The notes: a model not told the origin generated them from the letters alone. DNA of 64,000 nucleotides from Nissolia schottii (GCA_003254905.1 QANU01020509.1:37662-101661); one strand, 5' to 3'; positions 49,795-61,001 are shown, numbered from the stretch's first letter. Numbers and translations: made by a program.

Positions 49795-50330
49795 GGCTAA
49801 AGACCGGGGTCCGAGGAGCTCTAACTATCTAGAGAGAGAGAAGCTCGCATTCCCTAAAAGGCCCAAAGGGTCCCAACCCACTAAAGAGTAAAAGAGACTC
49901 TCCTCACCTAGTCACACTAGCCTAAAGGGAGAGAGCTTCACAACGCCTAAAGGAGGAGAAGGTCATAAGCCCAAGACTCTGGGTCCAGTTTGGCCCAACA
50001 AAGCTAAAAGGATGTAGTGGCGACTTTTCCTCCCCAATCAGCAACTAACTCCTAGATAAGTGGGAAAAGATAAGCCGGGGAGCAGTTAGGTGAACTCGCC
50101 TCACTTTATCTCTATCTTAGCATTCTAGCTCATCTATAAAAGCACATGACCTCAGGTCAGCAGGTATCACTCATTCCCTTCCTAGAGAATTCACCTAACA
50201 CAAGTGCTTACTTAAGCGTCGGAGTGCCTTTGCAGGTACACCCTGTCACCTCACTCTCTCCAAGGGGAACCCGCTCCTTCCTCACCCACTACTCGTGTTC
50301 AGGTAACTCCGTTCCCTATACGAATTACTC
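49795..50330 (+). mobile_element. LTR 3' portion of a different Gypsy lineage (Tat/Ogre-like by recall)
   Basis: It has a TATA-like TATAAAAG at 50135-50142, followed by 'tacttaagcgtcggagtgcc' and 'tttgcaggtac', a phrase I associate from memory with R-U5 of plant Tat-clade LTRs. The upstream part has 'gcccaacaaagctaaaagg'. No second LTR or coding part is present. Confidence 0.5.
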
Positions 50331-51560
50331 GCGAACAAATTCCATTCCATTATTTTCTTCTCTTTATATGATTAGCATGTTCGATTTTGATTCATCTTAT
50401 TTGTTCTCTGTTACATTTGCACCGTCTCAAAGAAATTCAAGTTTTCCATCTGTATCTAAAACAAAAACAAAAAAAAAATTGATGGATTGGTTTTTGATTG
50501 TAGTTTTTTGTTTTCAAAAGAGATAGAAAGAAAGTTAAATTTTCATGTTTGTGTGGCGCTTAGTTGGAGTTGCCATTGAAAGAGGCAGTGGCTTTAAGTT
50601 GCTTTCTCAATATTTGGACACTGAAGGATGTTATTCCGATAAGGTGCTGTTAGGAGAAGGTTGATAAGGTGGAGAGAAGTTGAACAAGTTTACTAAAACT
50701 CGTAATGTCTATGTTTATTTTTCTTGATCAAATTTTTAAGCACTTCTCTTCTATCTCGGAATTAAGTGCAAGCATAAGAACAATTTTATGTTACTCCTGC
50801 ATTGCTGTTGATTTGGGTTCTACATATTTTCCACCATTTGCTTGTGTGGCATGCAAGTAAGTTTGATTCTTGTGCTTTGGTGATTTGTTTATCAATTTTC
50901 CTTTGCGGAACTTGTTCTCAGGAAGACTTTGTTAGCCCTGCTTGTGTTGATGTTAATTGCAAGGGATCTAAGTCGCCTACAATTAAAGGTATATGCTTGA
51001 AAGAGTTTTACTTACTAGTTTTAAGAGGGGAGTTGAATATTGCATATAACCTTGTTTGCTAGTGCAGGAAAAGATGGATAACATAAGGATTGGGGTGCAA
51101 GATCTTTTCATAGCGAACCAAAAGTTAAGAGAGTGGCATCCTTACAATTTAGTAACAGTGGAAAGGTGTCAAATGGTGATACATTGATGAATTGTCAAAT
51201 TATGCCATGTAATGTCCTGGTTAGCTTCGTGCCTATGGTACAAAATTTGATGAATGTTCTATTTTCTATTTTGAAGGTTCATGATTGCAGGATCAATAGA
51301 GTATTTAAAGGATGTTTACTTCATGGCACAAAGTATGCTTACAGCTTTTATGTGTGTGTCTCTCTGTCTGTGTACCTAAAATGTTGTTCCTTGTATCTTC
51401 TTTTAAATTATTGTGACACAATCCAAATTAAAATGTTTATTGTATCTTCTTTTGGCAGGTTTGCTAAAACTGTTATAATTGGTGATCTCATGAAATATGA
51501 TATGGATGAAGATGTTCTTTCGAAGCCAAAGATATTATCACTGTTTTATTAATTACAGTG
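50331..51560 (+). pseudogene. Unrecognised gene-like fragment with exon-like blocks
   Basis: Open blocks with plausible splice sites lie at 50880-50989 (ending ..CKGSKSPTIKG before GTATAT), from 51068 after 'tagtgcag', and from 51461 after 'ttttggcag' (FAKTVIIGDLMKYDMDEDVLSKPK). An in-frame stop follows the second acceptor. It looks like a decayed spliced gene, but I cannot name the family. Confidence 0.3.
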
Positions 51561-51936
51561 CCAGTTTGATTTATTTATTTTTTTGAGCAGGTGATATATA
51601 CAATATAGAGGTCAGATTGGTTAAGTCATTAGTATAGGTCTAGTGGTGAGGGAATTAGATAATATGTATATAATTTTAGTTTTAAATTCATTGCCACCAA
51701 TTTAATTTTTGAAGTGAAAAAAAAAGAGAGATGAGATTGGTTGTATTTATTTAATGGCTTAGTATGATTTTTTTTTTCTTGTAACGGTAACGTCAACTAT
51801 TTATGGGTATGGTTTTTTTTTTTTTTTAAATACATTTGACACTAAAGCCATTATCTTTGAGATTAGTTTATATTTTGAAATTAGAATTAGTTAGATATTT
51901 TATTTATTTGAATGTGAAATGTTAATAGATTACATA
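51561..51936. other. Intergenic sequence, nothing recognised
   Basis: AT-rich spacer before the hAT element, with T-runs. No gene or repeat structure is recognised. Confidence 0.4.
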
Positions 51937-52164
51937 TCGGTAGATAGGGGTGGGAATAGGCCAGGCGGTCTGTCAGGGCCTGCCACCTGGCCTGGCCTGG
52001 CCTGGCCTGTTTGACAAAAAGGCCAAGCCCAGGCCATTTTCAAAGCCTGTTTCAGTAAACAGGCCAAGCCCAGGCTACTATGAAAGCCTGTTAGGCCTGT
52101 CAGGCCGGCCTGGGCCTGTTTACTTACAAAGGCCCATATAGGTTTATTAGAAAAAATAAACCCA

Positions 52165-52240
52165 TTTCCCCTTCCTGGGGTTCGAACCCGGACCCTGACT
52201 ATACAATGTATAGTCTCAACGACTAGGCCAGCTGGTCTTT
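52165..52240 (-). repeat. tRNA-like segment inside the hAT element
   Basis: On the minus strand 'AGCTGGCCTAGTCGTTGAG' resembles an A-box region and 'GGGTTCGAACCC' is a perfect B-box. The spacer between them includes the hairpin 'gactatacattgtatagtc'. It does not fold as a standard tRNA with a clear anticodon arm and acceptor stem, so it may be a SINE head or tRNA relic captured by the element. Confidence 0.5.
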
Positions 52241-52560
52241 TTGTAATTATATGTGCAATTACATTTATTAATATGATTATGTTATTTTAATTTTGCTTTT
52301 TAAATAAAGCTGTTCGTGTATGGACAGCCTCGCTCAGCCACTCACTTCCCTCACAGCTCACTAACCCTAAACGGCGCCTTCTTTCTCGTCTCATCTCATC
52401 ACCTGCACCCGCTGGTCGTGCTCGTGCATTTGCGCCTTCTCGTCTCATCTCCGGGCTCCGGCGGCTGTTCATCTTTGGTTTCCGCTGCTGGTCGGTTTCC
52501 GCCGCTGCTGCTCGTCTTTCTCCTGCTACTCGGGTTTCTATTTCCGCTGCTGGTGGTGGT

Positions 52561-52675
52561 CGGTGGCTGCTGCTCCCTCACGGTCACGGCGTCTGCTGCT
52601 CCCTTACGGTCACGGCTTCTGCTGCTCACTCACGGTCACGACTTCTGCTGCTCCCTCACAGTCACGACTCACGAC
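52561..52675 (+). repeat. 27-bp minisatellite in the GC-rich block
   Basis: Four imperfect units share 'ctgctgctccctcacggtcacg'-type sequence (period about 27 bp). The block reads open in one plus frame (LTVTASAAPLRSR and similar), as expected for a period divisible by three. Confidence 0.75.
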
Positions 52676-52997
52676 GTCGCTGTTTAGCAAGGTACCTCTA
52701 ATTTTACCTTCTAATTTCTCTTAGTCTTAGATCTACAAAAATAGAAATTGAACACATTGTATGTTAATTGCTTGATTTCATTGTAGATTTTGTGGGTACC
52801 TTTTGTTAGAGAAAATGGATGTTGCTTAGATTTCATTAGAGAAAATGGATGTTGCTTAGAGAAAAAGGGTATATCAGGCAGACCTACCAAGCTTCAGGTC
52901 AGGCCAGGCTTAAAAAAAACCTATAACAGTCAACAGGCCAGACCCAGGCCAATAATTTACGAAACAGGCCTGGCCTGTTCCCACCCCTATCGGTAGA

Positions 52998-54200
52998 TAT
53001 GAACAACAACAAATATATTAATTTTTAACTAAGTTATATACTTAGTTAAAAAATCAGAATCATAAAAAATGAACAAATCTTGGTACTAAAATTTAGGACA
53101 TATTATCTAGTTGTAAAAATTGTGTTGTTCTCCTTTACTGATATTTAATAGATGATTCTTAACAACTTTAATATAATTAATATTTTTTAATTGCATTTTT
53201 TTAACAGCCCTAAATATTAATTTTATATTAAAAAATTTTAAACAAATTAAGAATGTATTTGTTGGTGTTTCTAAAAAAAAGTACTTTTCTTTTTTAAAAA
53301 AGCTACTTAATTTTTTTTTGTGCTTCTTAATAAAAATAAAAGATGAAAAAAGATATATTTTTTTGTTTTTTTAATAAACATGTACCTAATTTTTTTTAAT
53401 GTGAAGCATGTCAGGATTTGAACTAGGTTCATTTCTTATGTATAAATATGTCTTAATCATTAAATTAATGTCACTTTTGTGATGATATATTCAAAGTAAT
53501 TCATTAATATAAATTTAATAATTTTATTGCTTTAGTAAAAAAATAATATTCTTCACTTCTCTCTCTCATATTAAATTAAAAAAAATATTCTATGGTTAAA
53601 AAATTTTGTCGCTTTAGTTAAAAAATAATATTCTATAGTAAATACGCTATAGTAAACATGTCATGATAAACAGGTTTGATAACAGGTTTTTGATTAAAAA
53701 TAAATAAATAAATAAATAGGCTGGACTGTCAGGTTTCAAGTAAGGTCAAGCAAAAAAAAAGTCTTTAATAGTCAATAGGTTAGACTCAGACAAAAAATTA
53801 ATGATATGATCTATCAAGAGCTTAATTTGATCTATCCTGACTCATTCTCATCCCTATTTGCCATGATCTTTTCTCTCTCTCCCATTGATCCCTAGAACTC
53901 CCCCCATCGCCTAAGACCTACAATTTTGGAACAATACCTCTAATTATTGTTAAAAAATATTCTTATTATATATTATATAAATATTTTTACTAAAGTATCA
54001 TGACACTTTGACCACATTTCCAAGACATGCTATTAATCGTTGTAATTTGTAGCATCTTTATCGAGATTCTCTTGTAGCTTAATTTTTTAAAGATATATAT
54101 TGGTGTCTTGTCAAAAATAGTTGGTTATATTTTTTAAAGGTAAAAATGTAAAAACAATTATAATACAAATTAATACTTAATAACTTGTAAATATTGTTCT
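52998..54200. other. AT-rich spacer with a second, worn hAT end
   Basis: At about 53718-53857 a sequence ending 'gactcattctcatccctat' parallels the right end of the hAT element above (subterminal 'ggctggactgtcagg', 'caataggttagactcag'), so it is a degraded relative. Its left end was not found. The rest is AT-rich without features. Confidence 0.45.
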
Positions 54201-55048
54201 GTTTCCTGTGCAGTGAAAACAAGGCAGAACGCGACGCGATGCTCTATTGTCAAGGGTTGTGATGATGGCAGTGTAGTAGCCTCCATCGCGAGAGGGCTCG
54301 TCGCAGCTGCTACCTCCGCGAAGGAAACAATAAAGGGTTGCGGTGATAACAAATCAGGGGAAAAAAAAGAAAAAAGAAAAAAGAATGTTTACTGTTCTTT
54401 CCCATTCGTTCTTTGGGAACTTAAGGTGCCCTAGACGGAGATTGGTCTGTTGGAAGGAGTTCAGGAGGAGGAGGAAGAAGAAAATAAAACATAAATCTCT
54501 TTAGAGACTAAATTATCAAATGACGATGATAAATTTTTAATCGTTAGTTCTTAATTGCTTAATTAATTTTTTAAAATATAAACAAAAATGGTGAATTACA
54601 TGTCACCCACTTATTTTTAAGGAAAATTTATATTTGAATGATGCCGTAAAAAATTTAATCTTATATTATGACTTAATAAAAATATTTATAAATATATGAG
54701 TAGATTTCATAATTTTTTATTTTTATTTTTTAAAAATAATTTTAAATTGTCACACCCTGTTGAAGTGATTTTAGACTCTTTTTATTATTATTTTTTTAAA
54801 ATATTTAAAATGGTCACACCTAATTTTAAATCTAAATTCATATATTTATAAATTTTCATTCCAACCCATATTTAAACACGCTAGTTATACTAAACACAGT
54901 AAAAATGTAAAAATGCCCTGTCTTCAACCTACAGCTCAGCTCACTAAGAATAAGATAGCGTTTAAAAGTCATTTGAAGTCTCTCACAGAACACAGATAGT
55001 AAGTGGTTCATCCTTTTCACATCCCTTCCTTCCTCCACGCCTTTCTCG
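54201..55048. other. Intergenic region upstream of the thiazole kinase gene
   Basis: A short GC-richer open block (54213-54434, KTRQNATRCSIVKGCDDG... after 'tgtgcag') has an exon-like look but no recognised family. The last 150 bp before the ATG at 55049 should include the kinase promoter and leader. No clear TATA box is seen. Confidence 0.35.
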
Positions 55049-57424
55049 ATGACCAATGACGACGGCGGCAACCAAGCTTCGTCTTGGGGCCCGAGGGCGT
55101 GGCAACTCCTCTCCGAGGTTCGCGCCCAGTCGCCGCTGATCCAGTGCATCACCAACTTCGTCTCCATGGACCTCATGGCCAACACCCTCTTGTCCGCCGG
55201 TGCATCGCCCGCCATGCTGCACTCCCTCGAGGAGATCCCCGACTTCACCCCTCACGCCCGCGCCCTCTGCCTCAACGTCGGCACCCTCTCCCCTTCCTGG
55301 CTCCCCGCCATGAAGGCCGCCGCCGGGCTCTGCTCCAGCCTCGGGACACCGTGGGTGCTCGACCCGGTCGCTGCCTCCGCCTCTGGTTTCCGGTTGAAGG
55401 CCTGCCTCGAGCTCGTTGAGATGAAGCCCGCGGTCATTAGGGGGAACGGGTCTGAGATCATTGCTCTTTCCACGGCTTGCACTCAACAAACCAAGGTGAT
55501 TTCTCAGCGTGTGGGTATACAGTGAATCTGCTCGTATTAATTTTAATTTTGCGATGATTATGAATAGCGATAAAACCTCAAATTGGTCTCAATTAGAAAT
55601 ACTGGCGAAATTTACTCTTGAGGAATCAAAAAAAAACCCAGCATAGTGGCTGAGATGTTGAAAATTTAGGTCAAATTGTCTTCACTTTCAACTTGTTATG
55701 TCTTTGTAACTTTATTAGGCCGGTATGATATCTGAGAAGGATGGATAGTGTTGATCTTTGAATGCTTGGTTGTTTGTTGAATCACAATCTGGTAGATTAT
55801 GTGTGAGTTTTATTATATTTTGACTGGTCTAATTCTTAGAATGTTGGTCTTGCATTAAGCCTCGAATGCATGAGTATATGACCAACATATTTAAAGATTT
55901 TTATCCTAAAATTTTTAGGATTCACCACCCCAAAAGACTTAAAAACTTCGACAAGAGTGGTGTAATTTCTTCTTGCCCATTAAATCCCGGCAATTTGTTG
56001 ATTGCACTTTGCAATTTAGCACTATTTTCTAGGGCGTGGATGGTGTGGTCATGCTCTGAAAAATATAATATGTATACCGTTTCTAACTGGTGAACTTATT
56101 GCGTTTCCATGACTAGTGTTAAGGGAACTCATATTTGATTTAAAAAAAAAATAGAAAATTGGTACTGTATTTAGGATATTTTCTAACTAGGCCGCCTTAC
56201 AAGTTCTCTAATATCACTGCATTGTTTGGGATTAAGTCAAGATTACATATCTTAGTTCTCAATGGCAATGCTCCTGTCATTCTGTTTTCATAAAGAACAG
56301 AACAGTATTTAAATTATATATCTTTGCATTGGGAGCCTTAGGTACTATATCTGTATTATCATATTCATAACTAGTGAAGCAAAATGAAATTCGTTTGGCT
56401 TTAAGTATGCTATAACATGAGTGTTATGTTGAGAGTGAGCTGCATACTGGGTATGTTTGTTGTATCAGTAGTCAGTAGCAGTTTTGTAGCATTTACCAAA
56501 ATTTCAGACATTTGTGGTAAAATCGGGTGATGCAGCCACAGGTGCAGTTTCTTAAAGCAATTTAAAATCATGAATTAGACAAAGGATATCCTGAGCGTCT
56601 CAGATGAAATCATGAATTACGATGAGTAACCTTGAATTTTGGAATCACTTTACCTATAAATTTTTTAACAGGTTGTATTCTCATAGTGTTTGGGATGTTA
56701 TAACTTATAAACCCTCTGAGAAGAATGATCTTGATACCTTTACCTTATTCCAAATATTCTTTCTTTATCAGAATGTAGATTGTGAGGGGATTCATTTATC
56801 TTTCTTATCTAATGATTGTAATATTGTTCTTCCGGTGATGCTCTTACACAAAATATCAGAATGCTTGTAAATGACTGGCTCTAAACTTGAGAATTTTCTC
56901 CAAAAAAGGGAAAGAACATAGGTATATTGTGGTTGTATTAAGAATTTCAACCAAAAAATCTTTATTTTTTCTCTCCCCTTTAATCTGAAATTTTTTGTGA
57001 TTGCACTTTCTAATTTAGCTCTATTGCCAAGGGTGTGGACAGCATCGTCGAGTCAGTTGATGCAGTTGAAGCTGCAAAGTTATTGGCTCAAAAAAGTGGT
57101 GCTATAGTTGCAGTATCTGGTGCCACTGACATTGTCACAGATGGAAATCAAGTTGTTGGCGCGCACAATGGGGTGGCATTGATGCAAAAAATAACCGCAA
57201 CTGGGTGTTCTGTCACTGCACTGATTGCTGCCTTTGTTGCTGTTGACAAATTCCATGCTTTAGACGCAGCAGTATCAGCATTAGCGGTATTTGGTGTTGC
57301 CGGTGAACTAGGAATGAAGGATGCCAAAGGTCCTGCATCATTGCGAATGCATTTGATAGATGCACTCTATGGGCTTGATGAAGCTGCTTTGCAATCTCAT
57401 GTTAATATCACAACTTTGTGTTGA
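55049..57424 (+). CDS. THIM: Hydroxyethylthiazole kinase (ThiM-type, thiamine salvage)
   Basis: Two exons, 55049-55495 and 57032-57424, joined in phase 0, encode 279 residues, the usual family size. The enzyme phosphorylates 4-methyl-5-(2-hydroxyethyl)thiazole with ATP so that the thiazole can be reused for thiamine monophosphate. The family signatures lie in order: SPLIQCITNFVSMDLMANTLLS..ASPAM (28-55, substrate side), LNVGTL (75-80), PWVLDPV (101-107), RGNGSE (131-136), VSGATDIVTDG (177-187) and ITATGCS (203-209), whose Gly-Cys pair forms the anion hole and active-site cysteine (C208). No plastid transit peptide is obvious. Exon 1 is very GC-rich, exon 2 is not. The single intron is about 1.5 kb and contains an echo of the exon 2 acceptor at 56000-56050. 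Exon 2 runs straight on from GGTGTGGAC after 'ttgccaag'. Confidence 0.95.
56000..56050 (+). pseudogene. Duplicated splice acceptor and start of THIM exon 2
   Basis: These 51 bases align without gaps to 56999-57049, the acceptor region and first 18 coding bases of THIM exon 2, with 39 identities by eye. Of the first three codons (GGT GTG GAC against GGC GTG GAT), the only differences are third-position and silent. Further on, the copy meets a stop within a few codons. It looks like an old internal duplication. Confidence 0.6.
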
Positions 57425-58280
57425 AATGGGAAGATCTCTATGTACAAAATGCTAATTGGTAATTATCATTTTATTTATACCTCTATAGTTATCTGTCTAT
57501 GTGTCCATCTGTTTGAACATAAAGATGATGATTAATTGGATGACATGTATGGCAGCAGAAATCCCTGGCCTTTATGTCACTGATTGCCAGTTAGCTGCAT
57601 CTGGTAATAACAGTATGTTCATAGTTCAAAATATATAAAGGTTTCATTTCACCACTATAGCCTTTTAGTTAGAAAGGATGTGAATTGTTTTTTATTTATT
57701 TCTAATTTAGTTTGGTTAGCCATCCCCATAGGTTTACTTTTTCAAAACTTCAAAGAAGTAACTCTTCATTATTTCTGTTTGATGCATTGTTAAACATATT
57801 GATGACCGGTAGAATCGAGTATGTATGATAGAATTACATCTTCCTCTTTCTTTTCTTGGTTTTTCCTTTTATGGGTTTTCATTATTAGTTTTCATCATGC
57901 CCTTTTCCTTGTGTCAACACCATAGTTAATGCTTTATGCACTCATGACAGCCTATGACTGATTTACTTTACTTTCATGTTTTTACTTGTAAGTTGTATAA
58001 CCTGTCTCAGTCTGAGGCATTTGGAGCTTCTGTTTGCACTCAAAATCCCTCTTAAGATTGTTTCAGTTTCGCTGTAAATCAGCAGTATTATACCCACCAA
58101 ACTCCAAAGTGTCACAGGTTACCAAATAAAACAAAAGAAAAAAAATCCCCATGTGGTTCTAGGGATACAATGAAGATTTCAAACACATTTTGCAATCAAA
58201 CTGACAAAATACAAGACCATTCTCATAGTCATCTACAACCAAACAGAACCCAGTTGCTTTTACTTTTTCACGTCACAGCT
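57425..58280. other. Convergent 3' region between THIM and the dirigent gene
   Basis: It contains the 3' ends of two convergent genes. The first part after the THIM stop is probably its 3' untranslated region, and the last 200 bp that of the dirigent gene on the minus strand. No other feature is recognised. Confidence 0.5.
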
Positions 58281-59039
58281 TTAGTAGTTCAAATGGATAA
58301 TGATCCTCAGCAATGTCTCGGCACCATCAGTGGCAATCTGCCCCGGTGGGATAAGACCTCTGAGTTCTGCAAACCCCCTTGCATTCTTGAACTTTCCTGT
58401 TCCCCCAATCACATTTATCTGTGACATGGTGCTTCCTATCTTATAAAGGCCATAAAAGTTCAAGCTGTCTCCATATTCCCCTCCTTCAAAAAGTGCAGTG
58501 AATGCCATCATCTGTCTAGTACCGTCCGCCGAACTCGCCACGTACACTCCTTGAGCTTTCCCAATTATCTGTGACCCCAGCTCAGGTTGAGATGTCAAGA
58601 CATCATCAATCACAGTGATTGTACCAAAACCAAGTCCTAGTCCATCAGGCCCCAACTGTAACTGCACATTATTTTGGTTGTTGTTGGCCGAGTCTCCTGC
58701 GAAGGTAGTACCGGCCAAGCCTGTTCCTAATGGGATTCCGAAAACTCCATTGACAGTGGGAACAGCGCCATTGGCATTTGGGATGGCAACCTGACCTTGT
58801 GGGACGTTGAATCCAACTGGGGTTGCAAAGGGCACTTGACCGCTGTATATGTTGCCCAGCAAGCCGGTTACTGGGCGAGCTGTTGGGTTACTTCCCCCAA
58901 GAATGTCATGCATGTAAAGCTCAATAATGGGTTCTTTCCCAGTGGCTGCAATAGGGTCAACTCCTGCAACACTCATTGCCAATTGAGCAATGGCAAGCAA
59001 CATTGCCATGGAAGCTGTAGTTAATGATTCCATCGACAT
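58281..59039 (-). CDS. Dirigent protein (DIR16/18/24-like, ESB1 subgroup)
   Basis: Single-exon gene of 252 codons. Residues 1-26 form a signal peptide, so the product is secreted to the cell wall. The body shows the dirigent signatures: EPIIELYMHDILGG, a Gly/Pro/Asn-rich linker (about 60-118) typical of the long subgroup, GLGFGTITVIDDVLT, LGSQIIGKAQGVYVASS, FTALFEGGEYGDSLNFYG and INVIGGTGKFKNARGFAEL, then the conserved C-terminal LRIIIHLNY. Dirigent proteins steer coupling of monolignol radicals; Arabidopsis ESB1/DIR10 relatives organise lignin of the Casparian strip, so a similar wall role is inferred. Two start codons lie two residues apart (MSMES) and the first is taken. A TATA box at 59132-59139 fits a leader of about 70 bases. 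The gene appears intact. Confidence 0.94.
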   Translation of the reverse strand: MSMESLTTASMAMLLAIAQLAMSVAGVDPIAATGKEPIIELYMHDILGGSNPTARPVTGLLGNIYSGQVPFATPVGFNVPQGQVAIPNANGAVPTVNGVFGIPLGTGLAGTTFAGDSANNNQNNVQLQLGPDGLGLGFGTITVIDDVLTSQPELGSQIIGKAQGVYVASSADGTRQMMAFTALFEGGEYGDSLNFYGLYKIGSTMSQINVIGGTGKFKNARGFAELRGLIPPGQIATDGAETLLRIIIHLNY

Positions 59040-59130
59040 CTTGTTTCCAAGTGTTTCAGACGTAGATGCTAATTCTTCTATTTGATAATGTTTAATTTGG
59101 ATGAGTGAAATTGAATGCCAGTGTTAGTGG

Positions 59131-59140
59131 TATTATATAG
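59131..59140 (-). promoter_or_regulatory. TATA box of the dirigent gene
   Basis: CTATATAATA on the minus strand, about 95 bp upstream of the start codon, is a good match to the plant TATA consensus. Confidence 0.6.
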
Positions 59141-60049
59141 GAGGGAATGGTGCGGTGTGTTGGAGTGGTTGTGGGACGTGGGTGATAATGAAGTAGTTGA
59201 AATTGATAATAAGAAGGTAGATTAGCTGTGCCTTGAGCAAAATGAATGAGTCATGTTTTCGTTTAGTGGCATTTTTTGAGATGCTATGGAAGAAGATATT
59301 TGTGCAATCAGGTTTTTTGTTGGCGTCCGTGGCAAAACTAGTAGTTTGGTTGAACACAACCACTCAATTCCTAAGTGCTTTCGTTATGGAGGAACTGTTC
59401 TAAGATACAAGGGGAAGAAAGTCATTGAACTTACACGGTGGGTGCTAGTACAACTAAACCAAAATCTTAGAAGACCATAGTTTAGTTAGTTATAAAACTC
59501 AGACTCGGTCAAGACATGAGTTACTAATTTAACCGGTTTAACAAAATATATAAAAATGTATTAGTGTTCAAATAAATACAATAAAATATACAAGCAATTA
59601 ATAATTTAACTCGTTTTATAAAGATTGTATGCATATATCATAGTTACATAATTCTACTTAGTGATTGACTCAATTAAAGTACATGGTCATTGGTTCGACC
59701 GATTAAATTGAATATAATTAAATAAATATATTAAATTTAGGTTAAATATATTTTAATTACTTATAAATTTTGAATTTTATGTTTTATCACTCATAAATTT
59801 TTTTGCTAAAAATTGTTTCTCATAAATTTTTTTTGTAAGGTTTTAGTCTGTGTCGTCATATTAAGTCGTTAATTATTGACATGACAATTAACTTGATCAC
59901 GTGGCGAAGGTTATAGAGAGTGGGGAGGAGAGAAGCAGATGAGGGCACGTGGATGAGGTCGCTTTGCTAATAGTGACGGCAGTGACAGCTCGGAGCTATA
60001 GCTGAGAAGAAGATAACAAGCATACGCTGAGAGCAGTGCGGGGAGTAAG
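59141..60049. other. Promoter flank of the dirigent gene and dispersed repeat
   Basis: The first few hundred bases are likely upstream control sequence. At 59735-59900 lies a worn repeat of the 'ggttaaatatattttaattactt' type related to 22978-23110, followed by a GA-rich stretch. No gene is seen. Confidence 0.4.
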
Positions 60050-60337
60050 TGTAACACCCCTGTTAACTGCTTACCCTATAGTCGTAAACAAGGCTCACAG
60101 GTTCTTAACTGCTTTAATTGGGTTACTTCTAACCCTAATATTTTTCTTTGCAAATATTTCTTACTTGAAAATATAGACCATTTTGAAAACTTTTCCTTTT
60201 CTTTACAAATTTATAAATTAGGAGTCATGCGCATTCAAGAAGATATCTATATAGGTATCCAATGGATAGCGTCTCGAAAGGACTTAGGTGATAATAATAA
60301 TCTATTGGAACCCTTATACAAAACATCTTATGATATA

Positions 60338-60375
<38 letters not shown>

Positions 60376-60475
60376 ATCACATGGTCCAGAATATGATTAC
60401 ATAGGATTAATAATACATATTATGCACATAAGAGTTAATGACCTATTTAGACCATTTAACTGATACTAATACAAG
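60050..60475 (-). mobile_element. LTR family B 3' end fragment (B8)
   Basis: It starts TGTAACACCCCTGTTAAC and keeps the 'cttgcaaatatttctta' and 'aaaatatagacc' blocks. It then has a CA microsatellite (about 60340-60371) and ends near 60475 against the SOSEKI fragment. About 425 bp remain of a LTR usually 2-3.3 kb long. Confidence 0.65.
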
Positions 60476-60910
60476 ATAGTCACACGTGGTCTGATTATAG
60501 TGACACGTGGCGTGCGGACCCTTTCCGCTTCTGTTCTTTCGTCTTCGATTCCATTCTTCTCTGCTTCTCGTTCTTCCCTATCCGTCCTCCTCTGTCGACA
60601 GCTGTCGTCGTTCGTCTGAGTCGATGCGTCGGCGACGACTTTCCTGGCCGATTCGCCCAACGATTCCGACTTGTAGACTCGGTACTCGTTCAGATCAATG
60701 GAGCTCCATGACTGGTTCTGCCGCCGCGTGACCACTCCCAGAAAATCAGCTTCTTCCTTAGATTTCTGCGTCGTCTCGGAAGCCCTCGGCGGCGCGGCGA
60801 CGGGGTGATCGAAGATCTCAGATCCTTTAAGAACGTAGTCTTGCCCCTGCGTCGGGTAGATGAAATCATTCTCCAACAAATCATGCCAAACGAAACTATT
60901 TTTGAAGCTC
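60476..60910 (-). pseudogene. SOSEKI (DUF966) gene fragment
   Basis: After an acceptor 'gatttcag' (60911) the minus strand reads SFKNSFVWHDLLENDFIYP, then TQGQDYVLKGSEIFD, which follows the SOSEKI consensus (YKNGFVWHDL..DD.I.P..G.EYVLKGSEL). Further on is VVADASTQTNDD, another family hallmark. SOSEKI proteins are plant DIX-domain polarity proteins with the DIX-like domain N-terminal to this part. That N-terminal exon is absent: upstream lies a fold-back element and then the PMD gene, while downstream the frame runs into an LTR. So it is a truncated relic or captured fragment, still largely open. Confidence 0.75.
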
Positions 60911-61001
60911 CTGAAATCGAATCAAAATAAAAATTATAAAAAACAACCAAAAAAAAATGAAGACCTCTGCCATTCCCAACAATGCCTTATCCTCTAGACT
61001 A

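Larger units (their letters stand above)
51945..52989. mobile_element. Complete non-autonomous hAT element with 8-bp target duplications
   Basis: The termini TAGGGGTGGGAATAGGCCAGG and its inverted partner (right end, 52965-52989) are nearly complementary. The perfect 8-bp direct repeat TCGGTAGA flanks them (51937-51944, 52990-52997), the size expected of hAT insertions. It has no transposase. Inside are many 'aggcctg' and 'ggccaggc' subterminal repeats, a tRNA-like segment, a GC-rich exon-like block (52310-52690) with a 27-bp minisatellite, and a 33-bp tandem duplication (about 52800-52862). It looks recent, given the intact ends. Confidence 0.85.

Noticed and set aside
52165-52240. Candidate true tRNA gene on the minus strand
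   Set aside because: It has a perfect B-box, but acceptor and anticodon stems do not form as in a functional tRNA; kept as tRNA-like only.
54983-55489. Minus-strand open frame of about 168 codons opposite THIM exon 1
   Set aside because: Composition shadow of the GC-rich kinase exon; the plus frame has all the conserved motifs.
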